Assembly: GCF_000829375.1 (NCBI RefSeq)
Contig: NZ_AP014624.1
Coordinates: 3,968,001 to 4,032,000, forward strand
Reading direction: 5' to 3'
DNA length: 64,000 nt
Source: Chryseobacterium sp. StRB126
Lineage (GTDB): Bacteria > Bacteroidota > Bacteroidia > Flavobacteriales > Weeksellaceae
Made by a program: the position numbers and the translations under genes. The notes beneath the pieces are model-generated. The model saw only the letters and a list, made by a program, of their open reading frames with translations. It was not told where the DNA came from and did not search any database. Of this stretch, positions 45,105-57,519 are shown one piece after another (position 1 is the first letter of the stretch; the number at the start of each line of letters is the position of its first letter).

Positions 45105-45511
45105 AAAGAGCCAAGTTAAAAGTAAAAAGTTTTAAAGTTTAGTATTATTAACTATTGTAGCCAAAATGTTTTTCAATTCGTTACTTTCATTCAATAAAGC
45201 TTTAAATTCTTCAGAATCATAGCCATCTAATTTTTCTAAAACCCGAAGCCAAAAATTACTTTCTCTGGCTTCTCTTAAAGCAATTTTTACTTTATTTTTA
45301 AAATCAGCTTTAGAAGATCCGGTCTGTGATTCTTCATAATTAGCACCTATTGAAGTTGCTGATTTCCCAAGTTGAAATCTTATTAATTTACCTTCAGGAT
45401 CATTTGGAAGTATTCTTAAAAATTTAAGACAATTAACTCCAAATGTAAAAGTTCTTATAAGTAGATCATTTTGTCTCATCTCTACTTGTATTCCTTTTAA
45501 CTTGGCTCTTT
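45105..45511. repeat. 18-bp inverted repeat flanking the four-helix-bundle gene
   Basis: AAAGAGCCAAGTTAAAAG (45105-45122) is repeated as a perfect inverted copy at 45494-45511. The only gene between is the four-helix-bundle protein. No transposase is present. Confidence 0.7.
45132..45479 (-). CDS. Four-helix-bundle protein (23S rRNA intervening sequence type, TIGR02436)
   Basis: 115 residues with the family pattern LIRTFTFGVNCLKFLRILP, QLGKSATSIGANYEESQTGSSKADF and ALREARESNFWLRVLEKL. Such proteins are found inside 23S rRNA intervening sequences, next to retroelement avd genes and scattered in Bacteroidota between unrelated genes. They form helical bundles; the biological role is unknown. 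The inverted repeat around it suggests mobility. Confidence 0.85.
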   Translation of the reverse strand: MRQNDLLIRTFTFGVNCLKFLRILPNDPEGKLIRFQLGKSATSIGANYEESQTGSSKADFKNKVKIALREARESNFWLRVLEKLDGYDSEEFKALLNESNELKNILATIVNNTKL

Positions 45512-45519
45512 TTACTTTT

Positions 45520-46569
45520 TTATAGAATTAACATTGCGTCACCGTAAGAATAGAATTTATACTTTTCTTTTACGGCTTCTTCATACGCATGCATGATGAA
45601 ATCTCTTCCAGCAAATGCAGCAATCATCATAATTAATGTAGACTTCGGTGTGTGGAAGTTTGTAATCATTGAGTTCGCCACTCCGAAATCGTGAGGTGGG
45701 TAGATGAATTTATTCGTCCAACCGTTGAAAGCAGAGATTTTTTTGTTTGAAGAAACAGATGTTTCCAATGCTCTCATTGTTGTAGTTCCAACGGCACAAA
45801 CTCTTCTGTGAGATTCTACTGCTTTGTTGATGATTAAAGCATTTTTCTCATCAATGATGATCTCTTCAGATTCCATTTTGTGCTTAGAAAGATCTTCTAC
45901 CTCAATTGGGTTGAAAGTTCCTAATCCTACGTGAAGAGTAACTTCAGCAAAATTAATTCCTTTGATCTCTAATCTCTTCATCAAATGCTTAGAGAAGTGA
46001 AGCCCTGCTGTAGGTGCAGCTACTGCTCCTTCTACTTTAGCGTAGATTGTCTGGTATCTTTCTGCATCTTCAGGTTCTACTGCTCTTTTGATATATTTTG
46101 GAAGTGGAGTTTCTCCTAATTCCTTAAGTTTCGTTCTGAACTCGTCATAAGAACCGTCGAATAAGAATCTTAACGTTCTTCCTCTTGAAGTAGTGTTATC
46201 AATAACCTCAGCTACCAAAGATTCATCTTCAGTGAAGAATAATTTGTTACCAATTCTGATTTTTCTTGCCGGATCTACCAAAACGTCCCAAACTCTTGTT
46301 TCTTTATCAAGCTCTCTTAATAAGAAAACTTCAATTTTAGCACCTGTTTTTTCTTTATTTCCGTAAAGACGTGCAGGGAAAACCTTAGTATTGTTGAAGA
46401 TGAACAAATCCTCCTCATCAAAATAATCCACAACATCCTTGAATAATTTGTGCTCGATAGTTTGTGTTTTTCTATCAAGTACCATTAATCTCGCTTCGTC
46501 TCTGTGCTCTGATGGGTGTTCTGCTAATAATTCTGCAGGAAGATCAAAATTAAAATCTGATGTTTTCAT
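45520..46569 (-). CDS. queA: S-adenosylmethionine:tRNA ribosyltransferase-isomerase
   Basis: 349 residues of the usual length. [32 protein letters not shown] at the start and the TAGLHFS, HVGLGTF and NFHTPKSTL motifs are characteristic. It transfers the ribosyl part of SAM to 7-aminomethyl-7-deazaguanine in tRNA to form epoxyqueuosine. A TTG-N21-TATATTTG promoter is at 46656-46625. Confidence 0.96.
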   Translation of the reverse strand: MKTSDFNFDLPAELLAEHPSEHRDEARLMVLDRKTQTIEHKLFKDVVDYFDEEDLFIFNNTKVFPARLYGNKEKTGAKIEVFLLRELDKETRVWDVLVDPARKIRIGNKLFFTEDESLVAEVIDNTTSRGRTLRFLFDGSYDEFRTKLKELGETPLPKYIKRAVEPEDAERYQTIYAKVEGAVAAPTAGLHFSKHLMKRLEIKGINFAEVTLHVGLGTFNPIEVEDLSKHKMESEEIIIDEKNALIINKAVESHRRVCAVGTTTMRALETSVSSNKKISAFNGWTNKFIYPPHDFGVANSMITNFHTPKSTLIMMIAAFAGRDFIMHAYEEAVKEKYKFYSYGDAMLIL

Positions 46570-46624
46570 TTTTTAAATTACGGTTTAAAAATTATTGAAA
46601 TTACAAGGTGTAATTTTCGGAGTG

Positions 46625-46656
46625 CAAATATACGACATTGAACACCCCTTTGTCAA
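46625..46656 (-). promoter_or_regulatory. queA promoter
   Basis: On the minus strand TTG, 21 bases, TATATTTG (46632-46625). Confidence 0.65.
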
Positions 46657-46745
46657 GTATTATTTTCAATCAAATATAAAACCGTGATTTAACGGGGATT
46701 TTTTAAGCTTAAAAAAGAGTATTTTTGGAAAAATTGAAATTGAGC

Positions 46746-47453
46746 ATGGAATCTGTAAGTAAAATATATTTCCTTGATAGTCCATATCCTAACGGACATA
46801 AAATTGAAGTCTTCAACTGGAGCGGACGAATTGATGAGGATGGATTCATCTGGTTTGATTTTCATTTAAAAACTGAAAATTATTACGCTAATGACGATGA
46901 AAACAGCGAAGAGGAAGAGGAAGAAGAAAACGAAACTCTGTCTAATTGGAACTCCAAAATAGTGTGGGGCAATTATCATGCCTGTACTCTGTCATCCAAT
47001 TATTGGAGTGAACAAAGAGGAATCAGAATTAACAAAACGGATGAAAAGCTGGATTTCGATACTGTTGTTAAAAATGATCTTTTCAGCAACGATCTTCCTT
47101 CTGAAGACCATTTTGACGATGATGATCTTGCCTTCAGTATTTATCTGCTTGGGCATGACAGTTGTGCAGACCATCAGATCCGGTTTTCAAAAACAGACAG
47201 TAACCTATATGATATTACATGGACTGGTAAAATAGCACTGACTTACTCCGGTGATGATGAGTTTTCACATGATTTCAAAGCTCAGATTTTTAATGCTGAA
47301 TTCGAAGGTTTCCATTATCCAAAAACCTGGACAGTAGAAAAAGCAACAGAAATATTCAAAGCTCAGCTCGCCAATTTTGAAGAATATGAATTTGTGGATC
47401 TCAATCCTAAAAGTAACAAAAGAGAGTATAAACTCGACAAACTAAAACACTAA
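46746..47453 (+). CDS. Acidic protein of unknown function
   Basis: 235 residues from ATG 46746; a TTG start seven codons upstream lies inside the promoter box TATTTTTG (46720-46727). Strongly acidic stretches (SEEEEEEENE near 57-66; DHFDDDDLAF near 128-137) and Cys in YHACTL and HDSCAD. No signal peptide and no recognised domain. Thirty-four bases upstream of the AIM24 gene on the same strand, so possibly co-transcribed. Confidence 0.75.
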   Translation: MESVSKIYFLDSPYPNGHKIEVFNWSGRIDEDGFIWFDFHLKTENYYANDDENSEEEEEEENETLSNWNSKIVWGNYHACTLSSNYWSEQRGIRINKTDEKLDFDTVVKNDLFSNDLPSEDHFDDDDLAFSIYLLGHDSCADHQIRFSKTDSNLYDITWTGKIALTYSGDDEFSHDFKAQIFNAEFEGFHYPKTWTVEKATEIFKAQLANFEEYEFVDLNPKSNKREYKLDKLKH

Positions 47454-47487
47454 CAGCATAAAAACAACAAATTAAAAAATTATAATT

Positions 47488-48180
47488 ATGAGCAAATATT
47501 CAATTGAAGCGTTTATCAACGAAACAAAAGAGAATCCGCAACAAAGGGATTATTTCGAATTGGAAACCAAGCATCTTTTAGAAATCAACCTTAATAATCA
47601 GGCGGTATGGACTAAAAAAGGAAGCATGGTAAGTTACGTTGGAAATATCAATTTTGAAAGACAGGGAATGCTGGCAGGTGGCATTGGAAATCTTCTGAAG
47701 AAAGCCATCAGTGGAGAAGGAAGCAAGCTGATGAAAGCTGAAGGTACCGGAAAATTGTATGTTGCAGACTCTGGTAAAAAGGTTCGTATCCTCTATCTGA
47801 ACAATGAATCGGTTTGTGTAAACGGAAATGATGTTCTAGCTCACGAACAAAGTGTAAACAGTGATATTACCATGCTGAAAAGTATCGCAGGCATGATGTC
47901 CGGAGGCCTTTTCCAGGTAAAACTTTCAGGAACCGGTCATATCGCCATTACAACTCATGGAGATCCTTTAACATTACTTGTAACTCCTGACACTCCTGTT
48001 TTCACCGACCCAAATGCTACTGTTGCCTGGTCCGGAAACCTAAGTCCTGAACTGAAAACAAATGTTTCTTTTAAAAGCCTTATTGGAAGAGGAAGCGGTG
48101 AAGAATTCCAGATGAAGTTCTCAGGACATGGCTGGGTACTGATTCAGCCTTATGAAGAGGTATATTATATGGAAAAATAA
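47488..48180 (+). CDS. AIM24-family protein
   Basis: 230 residues. The pattern MVSYVGNINFERQGMLAGGIGNLLKKAISGEGSKLMKAEGTGKLYVADSGK (about 46-100) is typical of TIGR00266/AIM24 proteins, which form a trimeric beta-rich fold. AIM24 is needed for mitochondrial inner-membrane structure in yeast; bacterial function is unknown. It follows the acidic protein gene. Confidence 0.88.
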   Translation: MSKYSIEAFINETKENPQQRDYFELETKHLLEINLNNQAVWTKKGSMVSYVGNINFERQGMLAGGIGNLLKKAISGEGSKLMKAEGTGKLYVADSGKKVRILYLNNESVCVNGNDVLAHEQSVNSDITMLKSIAGMMSGGLFQVKLSGTGHIAITTHGDPLTLLVTPDTPVFTDPNATVAWSGNLSPELKTNVSFKSLIGRGSGEEFQMKFSGHGWVLIQPYEEVYYMEK

Positions 48181-48240
48181 TCTGTAAATCACTATCTTTG
48201 AAGTAAGTAATTCAGTTCATGACGCTTAAAATATGAACCT

Positions 48241-49314
48241 ATGAAAAATATATTCTTGGGACTATTCTTAATGATAATCAGTATAGTCCATTCACAAGTG
48301 CAGAAAGTAGAGCAAGTAATCGACTCCTGTGTAAAGAAAGATAATTTCAATGGCTCTGTTTTAATAGCTCATAACGGAAAAACTGAATTACTTACTTATA
48401 AAGGTTTATCTAACAGGCATTACAACATTGCCTTTTCTGATGAAACCAGATTTCATATTTTCTCGCTCACCAAAACCTTTACGGCTGTATTGATTATGCA
48501 ACTTTATGAGAAAGGAAAGATTGATTTAGATGCCACTATTTCCACCTATTATCCGGAATACAAAGGAGAAGCTGCCAAAAAGGCTACGATCAGAAACCTG
48601 CTCACCTATAGCAGCGGCAGAGACAACAAGGATATCAATTCACCGGAACTTATTCATCAGGCTTATGACAATACTATCTGGAATCTAGATGATTTTATCA
48701 CCACTTTTCTTTCTGAGAAACTAGTTAATAAGCCTGGAACAAAGTTTAGCTATAACAATGGTGATTTTATACTGCTAGGCAAAATTATTGAGAAAATATA
48801 TCACAAATCTTTTGAGGAAGTTCTCAAAGAACAAATACTGGTTCCGCTTAAAATGGAGAATACAGGTTTCCTTCATCACCATGATATCATTCAAAATATA
48901 GATGAAGGATATTCAGCTGATGCCACGGATCCATTTACTCTTCATACGCCTACCAACACTTATATTGATAATTTTTATTCTGCAGGAGCTATGTATTCTA
49001 CTCCTAAAGACTTATTAATCTTTGACCAAGCAATATTTAACAGCGTTTTAATTACAAAAAAGACGTTGGCTACCATGCTTACTGCTGATCCAAAACTGGA
49101 AGACACAGCATTAGGTTTTTGGGTATATCCTAAAAAATTCGGTTCTATCAATACCCTATTTGCAGAACGTCAGGGGGAAGGTTATGGTCATAGTGCCAAT
49201 TGGGTTCATTTAGTTGATAAGGATCTTAGTATCATCATTCTATCCAATACCAAAAGTATTCAATACTTAAACAAAATGAGAGAAAGACTAATCAGGGCTT
49301 ACTATGGACAGTGA
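48241..49314 (+). CDS. Serine hydrolase, beta-lactamase/DD-peptidase fold
   Basis: 357 residues, signal peptide ending near VHSQ (19). SxxK in FSLTKTFTAV (S78-L-T-K81), YNN in FSYNNGDFILLGKI (about 164-177), and GHSANWV (about 320) in place of the third motif, HSA. This is the PF00144 type, like the gene at 10724 but independently placed. Probably a periplasmic esterase or peptidase. Single gene. Confidence 0.85.
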   Translation: MKNIFLGLFLMIISIVHSQVQKVEQVIDSCVKKDNFNGSVLIAHNGKTELLTYKGLSNRHYNIAFSDETRFHIFSLTKTFTAVLIMQLYEKGKIDLDATISTYYPEYKGEAAKKATIRNLLTYSSGRDNKDINSPELIHQAYDNTIWNLDDFITTFLSEKLVNKPGTKFSYNNGDFILLGKIIEKIYHKSFEEVLKEQILVPLKMENTGFLHHHDIIQNIDEGYSADATDPFTLHTPTNTYIDNFYSAGAMYSTPKDLLIFDQAIFNSVLITKKTLATMLTADPKLEDTALGFWVYPKKFGSINTLFAERQGEGYGHSANWVHLVDKDLSIIILSNTKSIQYLNKMRERLIRAYYGQ

Positions 49315-49745
49315 TTGTTTTTCAATTTAGACTTGAGATGCAGAGATTAGAGATATTCAATGTCAATAGCAATTTTGCATTGCAAGTGAATGGAGGGTTT
49401 TGGAAGTTTTATTAATCTAAAGTTCTTTAGGATTTAGGTTTTGCTCTGGTTTTTAGCCTCCCCGTCAAAAATTCTTCGAATTTTTGACACTCCCCAGAGG
49501 ATGAGAATGGTCATCCTTTGAGATGGCAGTCATTGCAGAAGCTATGATACCTTATACAAAGCATCATACAATCATATCCTAATAACAGCAATATTCTCAA
49601 ATCCGAACCTCAAACCATGTATCACGCATCCCGAAACCCTCTTATTCTAATACTCTCAAACCTTCAACCTCTCAAACCCAACAACTCCGCAACTCCCACC
49701 CCACCGCAGTTTATAAAAGTTTTAATATATTTAGAAAAAAAATAA
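49315..49745. other. Gene-free intergenic region with repeats
   Basis: A hairpin GTCAAAAATTC/GAATTTTTGAC (49464-49488) is framed by CTCCCC repeats and followed by GGATGA/TCATCC (near 49498-49515). The right part (49600-49710) is C-rich and low-complexity (CTCTCAAACCCAAC). No gene seen. Confidence 0.5.
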
Positions 49746-52031
<2,286 letters not shown>

Positions 52032-52041
<10 letters not shown>

Positions 52042-53063
52042 ACGACATCGTAACTCAGTTCATCGGTACAGAAAATTATAGCCTTTCCCCTATTACAGAC
52101 GGGCTGATTAATACAACTTATCTTTTGGAGGATAAGGACCGGAAAAAAAAGTTTATCCTGCAAAAGATCAATCATCATGTCTTCAGACAACCGGAGGTTA
52201 TTGTCAACAATCATTTGATGATTAATGAACTTCTCAGGTCAAATAATTATCAATTTCAAATTATAGAACCTATCCCCTCTCTTAGCAATACACTTCTGGT
52301 AAAAGATGCTAATGATGAACCATGGCGTATGCTAAGTTTCGTAGAAAACAGTATTACCTTTCTTACTGCTCCATCTTTACAGACGGCTTTTGAAGCAGCT
52401 AAAGCCTTCAGTTATTTCCTTAGCATTGTAAATACTGAAAAGCTACCAGTTATTGAAGATACTCTTCCTAATTTTCTCAATTTCGAAAAAAGAATTGCAG
52501 ATTATAAAAAGGCACTAGAAAATGCAGCTCCTCATTTAAAGGAAAATGCAAAGGCTGAAATAGAAATCACCAACCAGCTTATTTCCTTACCTGATCAATG
52601 GATAGCAATGGAAAAAAGCAAACAGATTCCCAAAAGAATCATCCATGCCGACGTAAAAATCAGTAACATCCTCTTCGATCAAAATCATAAACCTTTAGCT
52701 GTAATCGATCTGGACACCATCATGATTTCTACTATTTTATATGACTTCGGAACAATGATTCAGTCATACACTAACAGAACCCATGAAGATGACGGAAGTG
52801 CCAACAACAATTTCAATGCTGAAATGTATAAGGTTGTAAAAGAAGGATTTCTTTTCTATCTAAAGGAAAAACTGACTCCGGAAGAATCTGCTTACCTTGA
52901 TTATGCGGCACAAGTCGCTATTTATATTCAAGAGGTTCGTTTTTTAACCGATTATCTGAATGGAAGTGTTTATTATTCTACGAAATATTCGGAACACAAT
53001 CTGGACAGAACGAAGAATCAGCTGGAACTATTGAAAGGATTGAGAGCGTATTTAGACTGCTAA
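52032..53063 (+). CDS. Aminoglycoside phosphotransferase-fold kinase, NahK-like
   Basis: 343 residues with the kinase catalytic motif RIIHADVKISNILFDQNHKPLAVIDLDTIM (HxDxxxxN and DxD). N-terminal GLINTTYLL, P-loop-like. The closest known function in this layout is N-acetylhexosamine 1-kinase (NahK). Together with GH109-like release and a nucleotidyltransferase it forms a plausible salvage route. Last gene of the operon; a repeat element follows. Confidence 0.82.
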
Positions 53064-53092
53064 TTTTATTTCCTTGTCAAAATACAATATTG

Positions 53093-53160
53093 AGATTTCT
53101 ACGGAATGACAAACAGAGCGTTTAGAATATCCGTGTGCTTTGTTATTCCGCAGGAATCTA
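53093..53160. repeat. Short inverted-repeat element (GAATGACAAA family)
   Basis: AGATTTCTACGGAATGACAAA and TTTGTTATTCCGCAGGAATCT are imperfect inverted repeats. Same family as 17079-17147. Confidence 0.5.
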
Positions 53161-53218
53161 TACTTTTATTAGTCAGAGTAGCTATTTAAAATCAGCTCAC
53201 TCTAAAACCCTACAACAC

Positions 53219-53719
53219 TCAAACTCCATCACTCAGAAACTCCAAAACCTTCTTCCATTCTTCAAACTTCCTTTCAAAGGAAATGGTATGAAGCGGACTT
53301 GTAGATGGCATTAGAAAAATAGGAAGCTTATAGTTTTTTCCTAAAAGCTTTCGCAGGTTTTTATATGATTTTCCGCCGTTACAGAAGATTGCTTTCACAT
53401 TCGGGTGCTCTTCCAAAAGTGCATCAATCTGATTGGCTTCTTCATTTTTAATCTCAGAATCCAGGCTGCCTTTTCTTTCACAGGAATCTATGACATCCCA
53501 AAGGGCAATATGGTGTTTCTTTACAATCCCGATTCTTTTGGAATAATCCTCTGTAAATTTTTCATTCAACAGTTCAAGGATGATTTTCCAGAATTTATTT
53601 TGCGGATGGGCGTAATATTGCTGCATTTCCAAGGATTTCACTCCAGGAATAGAACCTAGAATTAGAATTTCAGACTGGTCATCAATGAGCGGGGGAAATG
53701 ATGAAATACGGTTTTGCAT
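53219..53719 (-). CDS. DNA-deoxyinosine (uracil-DNA-glycosylase-type) glycosylase
   Basis: 166 residues from the ATG at 53719. ILGSIPGVKSLEMQQYYAHPQNKFWKI contains the family-like GSxPG and AHPQN region of UDG family 4-6 relatives annotated as deoxyinosine glycosylases (TIGR04274). It removes deaminated bases from DNA. C-terminal LMPSTSPLHTIS matches the second active-site motif. Cytoplasmic single gene. Confidence 0.87.
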   Translation of the reverse strand: MQNRISSFPPLIDDQSEILILGSIPGVKSLEMQQYYAHPQNKFWKIILELLNEKFTEDYSKRIGIVKKHHIALWDVIDSCERKGSLDSEIKNEEANQIDALLEEHPNVKAIFCNGGKSYKNLRKLLGKNYKLPIFLMPSTSPLHTISFERKFEEWKKVLEFLSDGV

Positions 53720-53827
53720 ATTCAAATATATAAATTTCGGTTATTTTATTTCCTGTTGATTAAGGGGTTTGGAATATTTTTTTGTAGGTTTTGGCTAAAG
53801 TCAATGGAATTGCTTTTTTATAATTAA

Positions 53828-53954
53828 AGCGGGCTAAAGCCCGCTCCTATTTATATTATTAACCACAGATAGCACAGATTTTCACAGATGATCATGAATA
53901 TCATCTATAAAGCTTGGGCTTTTCCAATAAAAAAAGCGGGCTAAAGCCCGCTCC
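53828..53954. repeat. Two copies of a palindromic GCGGGCT repeat
   Basis: AGCGGGCTAAAGCCCGCTCC occurs identically at 53828-53847 and 53935-53954. Between them lies ACCACAGATAGCACAGATTTTCACAGAT, another typical intergenic repeat (split). The second copy, with T7 on the minus strand, probably also terminates the hydrolase gene at 54008. Confidence 0.7.
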
Positions 53955-54007
53955 CATTGAATTTTCATATTCTTACTATACAAATCTGAAAACTTCATCT
54001 ATAAATA

Positions 54008-55063
54008 TTACTGAAGAAGATCTGCTTTGGCATTTCGTTTTACAGGCGGAGTAAACAGACCTATAAATTGTATATCTTCTTTTAGTTTATACTGTGGTCC
54101 CACAAAATAAGATTTAGCTTCACTATCATTATACCCCATATATTTTAGCCATGCTACAGTAACACCAGCAAATTCATTTTTTGAAATGTCCATAGTAGGA
54201 CTGAAATGAGTGGCTGTAGTGGCAGTAGCCGACCAGGCTGGTACATTTTTAATCAGATTACTCTGCCAAAGATTCGGCCAGGTATCTGCAGGAACTACAA
54301 AATCTAATCTTCCCGTAAGCGTAAAGGTTGGAACTTTAACCGTTGATCCAATAGCAACTGGCCCTGGCTCAATAGGTAGAGCGGCAACAATTTTCAAATC
54401 AGGATCAATAAGCTTCATTGCGGTTTCAGAAATACTGGAGGTTAAAAGAGTGGCTCCTCCTCCTGCAGAATGTCCTGCAATAATCATTTTTGACAGATCA
54501 GCTTTTCCAAAAAGAGGAGACTGTGGATCTTTATTTAATTTAGCAATATTGGCTGCTCCCAAAATATGCATGTCCGGCATACTATTGATAAAATTGGAAG
54601 AGATAACAACAATAAAACCATAGCTTGCCCATAATCTGACCATCTGATCGTAATTACCCTGACTGGAAAGAATACCACCTACAAAATTGACAACAGGAAG
54701 CTTATTCATATTCGAAATATCTGACGGATAATAGACTGCAGTAGAAACCGGACTTTCGAAGCCATACGGAAAATTATTACTGCATTTAATACTCTGATCC
54801 AGTATCCCTATAGTCTGTAAAATAGGAATTACAAGACCTGCCAGCTGATTACAATCTCCTACAACAGCGTTCGTACTTACCTGATGAGGCCCAAGCTTTC
54901 CATATTGGATATTGGCAGCACCTTTGGAAGGAAAAATAACGGATTTGTTCGCTGACATTTCACTGATCTTGCCAGTGGGTTCTTTGCTCATTATCTCTTC
55001 ATCTCCTTGGCAGGAAGCCATGAGCAAAGAGATCAATACTGTGGTTACAATACTTTTTCTCAT
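54008..55063 (-). CDS. Alpha/beta-hydrolase lipoprotein
   Basis: 351 residues. Lipobox MASC (Cys 18). The nucleophile elbow is IIAGHSAGGGATLL (S near 198), LTGRLDFVVP holds the acid region and TATHFSPT the His. The layout resembles chlorophyllase/dienelactone-type lipases of Bacteroidota, and some relatives attack polyesters. Residues about 60-120 include CNQLAG and SIKCSNNFPYG, a likely disulfide pair. Promoter TATATTTG at 55128-55121. Substrate unknown. Confidence 0.78.
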   Translation of the reverse strand: MRKSIVTTVLISLLMASCQGDEEIMSKEPTGKISEMSANKSVIFPSKGAANIQYGKLGPHQVSTNAVVGDCNQLAGLVIPILQTIGILDQSIKCSNNFPYGFESPVSTAVYYPSDISNMNKLPVVNFVGGILSSQGNYDQMVRLWASYGFIVVISSNFINSMPDMHILGAANIAKLNKDPQSPLFGKADLSKMIIAGHSAGGGATLLTSSISETAMKLIDPDLKIVAALPIEPGPVAIGSTVKVPTFTLTGRLDFVVPADTWPNLWQSNLIKNVPAWSATATTATHFSPTMDISKNEFAGVTVAWLKYMGYNDSEAKSYFVGPQYKLKEDIQFIGLFTPPVKRNAKADLLQ

Positions 55064-55120
55064 ATTTTTTTGGATTTAAATTCAATGCATTGATTTTAAA
55101 CACCAACGGAACAACTATTT

Positions 55121-55128
55121 CAAATATA
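55121..55128 (-). promoter_or_regulatory. Promoter -7 box of the hydrolase gene
   Basis: TATATTTG on the minus strand, 58 bases upstream of the start codon. Confidence 0.5.
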
Positions 55129-55200
55129 AAGAAAAAACAAGTGCCTTCTTTCTTATTTGTTATGGTTTTCATAACAATAACGATCTACAGTTCAGACATA

Positions 55201-55227
55201 AAAAAAACGGAACAAGTCCGTTTTTTT
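55201..55227 (-). terminator. Terminator of the S9 peptidase gene
   Basis: A7CGGA pairs with TCCGT7 in an 11-bp stem around ACAAG. Confidence 0.75.
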
Positions 55228-55249
55228 ATATTGAGAATACATTCTATAA

Positions 55250-57244
55250 TTACAATGTTTCTTTTAACCAGTCGAAGAATTCTCTCTGCCATACCAATCC
55301 GTTTTGTGGATGAAGTACCCAGTGGTTCTCGTTCGGGAAATAAACCAGTTTAGATTTTAATCCTTTTAGTTTTGCAGCCTGGAAAGCTTCCTGTCCCTGC
55401 TCGTAAGGTACACGGAAATCAATTCCTCCCTGAACGATCATGATTGGCTTATTCCACTTCTCTACGAAGTTGCTGGGATTAAATTCTGTGTATGCTTTTG
55501 GCTGTGGCTTTTCCCATGGAGAACCGATATCCCAGTTCGCAAACCAAAGCTCTTCAGTAGTCAGGTACCATGATTTCATATCGAATAATCCGTCATGAGC
55601 AATGAACGTTTTGAATCTGTTTTCGTGAATTCCAGCTAACATAAATACGCTGTATCCACCATAACTTGCTCCCACTGCAGCTACTCTGTCTCCATCTACA
55701 TAGGGTAATGTTTTCGCATAATCTGTTGCCGCAAGATAATCTCTCATGGGTTGTCCACCCCAGTCTCTTGAAATCTCTTCATTCCATTTTGTTCCCCAGC
55801 CCGGCATTCCTCTTCTGTTTGGAGCTACTACGATATAATCGTTTGCCGTCATTAAGGCAAAGTTCCATCTTACACTGAAATATTGAGTTAATGCAGACTG
55901 CGGTCCTCCCTGACAGTATACCAATGTTGGATATTTTTTGTTAGGATCAAAGTTCGGTGGATAGTGGAACCATACGCCCATTTCTTTACCATCCGAAGTT
56001 TTTACCATTTTAAGTTCAGATTTCCCTTGTGCTAACTTAGCATAAGTATCTTTATTTGCTTCAGTAACCTGCTTCATTTCTCCGTTTTTAAGATTTACAG
56101 AGAATAATTCTGTAGCATGGTTTACATCTGTTCTACCTACTAATACTGAAGTTTTGTTATCTGTGAAAATTTCATTCACATCAAAATCTCCTTTGGTGAT
56201 CTGCTGTACTTTTGCAGACTTTGAATCTAAAGAGAACAGTTGTTTTGTTCCTCTGTAGGCCGCTGTAAAATAAATCGTTTTTGAATCTGCCCCCCAAAGT
56301 ACATCTCCTGAAACGCTGTCATCCCAACCTGCAGTAAGGTTTGTAGTCTTTCCTGATTTCCAGTCTAAGATTTTTACATCATTTTTATCTGCTTCATATC
56401 CGTCTCTACCCATACTCTGCCAGATCAAAGACTTTCCGTCCGGACTGAATTTTGGATTGACATCATATCCTTTGTTTGATTCTGTAAGATTTTTAGTGGC
56501 CCCTGTAGCTAAATCATAAGCAAAGATATCTGTATTGGTACTGGTTGCGTACTCTTTACCGCTTTTGGGTTTGGTAACATATAAAAGCTGGGCAGAATCC
56601 GGGCTCCAAACAAAATCTTCAGCACTACCGAAAGGTCTTTGAGGAGAGTCCCAAGTTTTTCCTTCCAACAGATCTTTAGCGGCTTCTACTTTGTCTGAAG
56701 TATTTACAACAAATACGTGGTTATATTTCCCTTCATTAAAGTAATCCCAGTGTCTGTGGTTAAGATCTGTGTATACCTGAGCGGTAGTTTTAGGAGTGTC
56801 GGCATATTTGTCCTTCCCCATTAATTTTTCTACCAATACCTGCTTACTAAAAGCAATTCTTTTCCCATCCGGAGAAATAACAATATTGTCAACCTCACCA
56901 ATAGTATAGAATTCTGTCCATGTTTTTCCGGCGTCTTTCGAAATATAGATTTTATCTCCTTCCTGAGCATAGATTCCGTTTTTATCCCACTGGATCAATG
57001 CTTTTTTACCAAAATCGATTTTAGAAGCCTGATGATTAAGAACATTCAGAAAATAGTTTTCGTTTTTTGTTTTTTCTGTTTTTAGATCTACCTGTCCTAC
57101 TTTGTAAATAAGGGATGCCTGATCCGGTGAAACCGCCTGTACTCCTACTTTTTTCAAAGTCCAAAGAATTTCAGGCGTCATTAATTGTTGTGCATTCATT
57201 AAAAGCGGAGCTGCCAGAGCCAGCAGGCTGTACTTAAGTTTCAT
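55250..57244 (-). CDS. S9-family prolyl oligopeptidase (dipeptidyl-peptidase-5 type)
   Basis: 664 residues from the ATG at 57244, signal peptide ending near MNAQ (18). The N-terminal part is a beta-propeller with WD-like repeats (SPDGKRIAFSKQ, FVWSPDSAQLLYV, FSPDGKSLIWQS). The C-terminal alpha/beta-hydrolase domain has GASYGGYS (Ser), GGIDFRVP (Asp) and ENHWVL (His). Exported exo- or endopeptidases of this kind degrade peptides in the periplasm. Promoter box TAACTTTG at 57327-57320. Confidence 0.93.
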   Translation of the reverse strand: MKLKYSLLALAAPLLMNAQQLMTPEILWTLKKVGVQAVSPDQASLIYKVGQVDLKTEKTKNENYFLNVLNHQASKIDFGKKALIQWDKNGIYAQEGDKIYISKDAGKTWTEFYTIGEVDNIVISPDGKRIAFSKQVLVEKLMGKDKYADTPKTTAQVYTDLNHRHWDYFNEGKYNHVFVVNTSDKVEAAKDLLEGKTWDSPQRPFGSAEDFVWSPDSAQLLYVTKPKSGKEYATSTNTDIFAYDLATGATKNLTESNKGYDVNPKFSPDGKSLIWQSMGRDGYEADKNDVKILDWKSGKTTNLTAGWDDSVSGDVLWGADSKTIYFTAAYRGTKQLFSLDSKSAKVQQITKGDFDVNEIFTDNKTSVLVGRTDVNHATELFSVNLKNGEMKQVTEANKDTYAKLAQGKSELKMVKTSDGKEMGVWFHYPPNFDPNKKYPTLVYCQGGPQSALTQYFSVRWNFALMTANDYIVVAPNRRGMPGWGTKWNEEISRDWGGQPMRDYLAATDYAKTLPYVDGDRVAAVGASYGGYSVFMLAGIHENRFKTFIAHDGLFDMKSWYLTTEELWFANWDIGSPWEKPQPKAYTEFNPSNFVEKWNKPIMIVQGGIDFRVPYEQGQEAFQAAKLKGLKSKLVYFPNENHWVLHPQNGLVWQREFFDWLKETL

Positions 57245-57319
57245 ATGTTCATTCATTTTTAGCAGATCTGTAAAACCATACTGATTTCATCAAATCCTTT
57301 CATTAAATTCAAAGATTGC

Positions 57320-57327
57320 CAAAGTTA
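57320..57327 (-). promoter_or_regulatory. Promoter -7 box of the S9 peptidase gene
   Basis: TAACTTTG on the minus strand, 76 bases upstream of the start codon. Confidence 0.5.
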
Positions 57328-57466
57328 GTATTTAAAATAAAAATCACCGAAAGAATTAACATTAAAATTAGCATTATAGGAGAAAACATTAAAAAAGCAG
57401 AAGGTTGAAGCACAAAGTAAAGGGGTGAAGAGTTCAATTTCCTCTTTATTCAACATTCAAACTCAA

Positions 57467-57500
57467 AAAAAGTCCGTTGGTGCTATACCAACGGACTTTT
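57467..57500 (-). terminator. Terminator of the holin-family gene
   Basis: AAAAAGTCCGTTGGT and ACCAACGGACTTTT form a perfect stem; T-rich on the minus strand. Confidence 0.8.
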
Positions 57501-57519
57501 CAATTTTATTTTTTTTCTG

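Noticed and set aside
49464..49488. Hairpin considered as a terminator of the serine hydrolase gene
   Set aside because: It lies 150 bases from the stop codon and has no T-run after the stem; better seen as a repeat.
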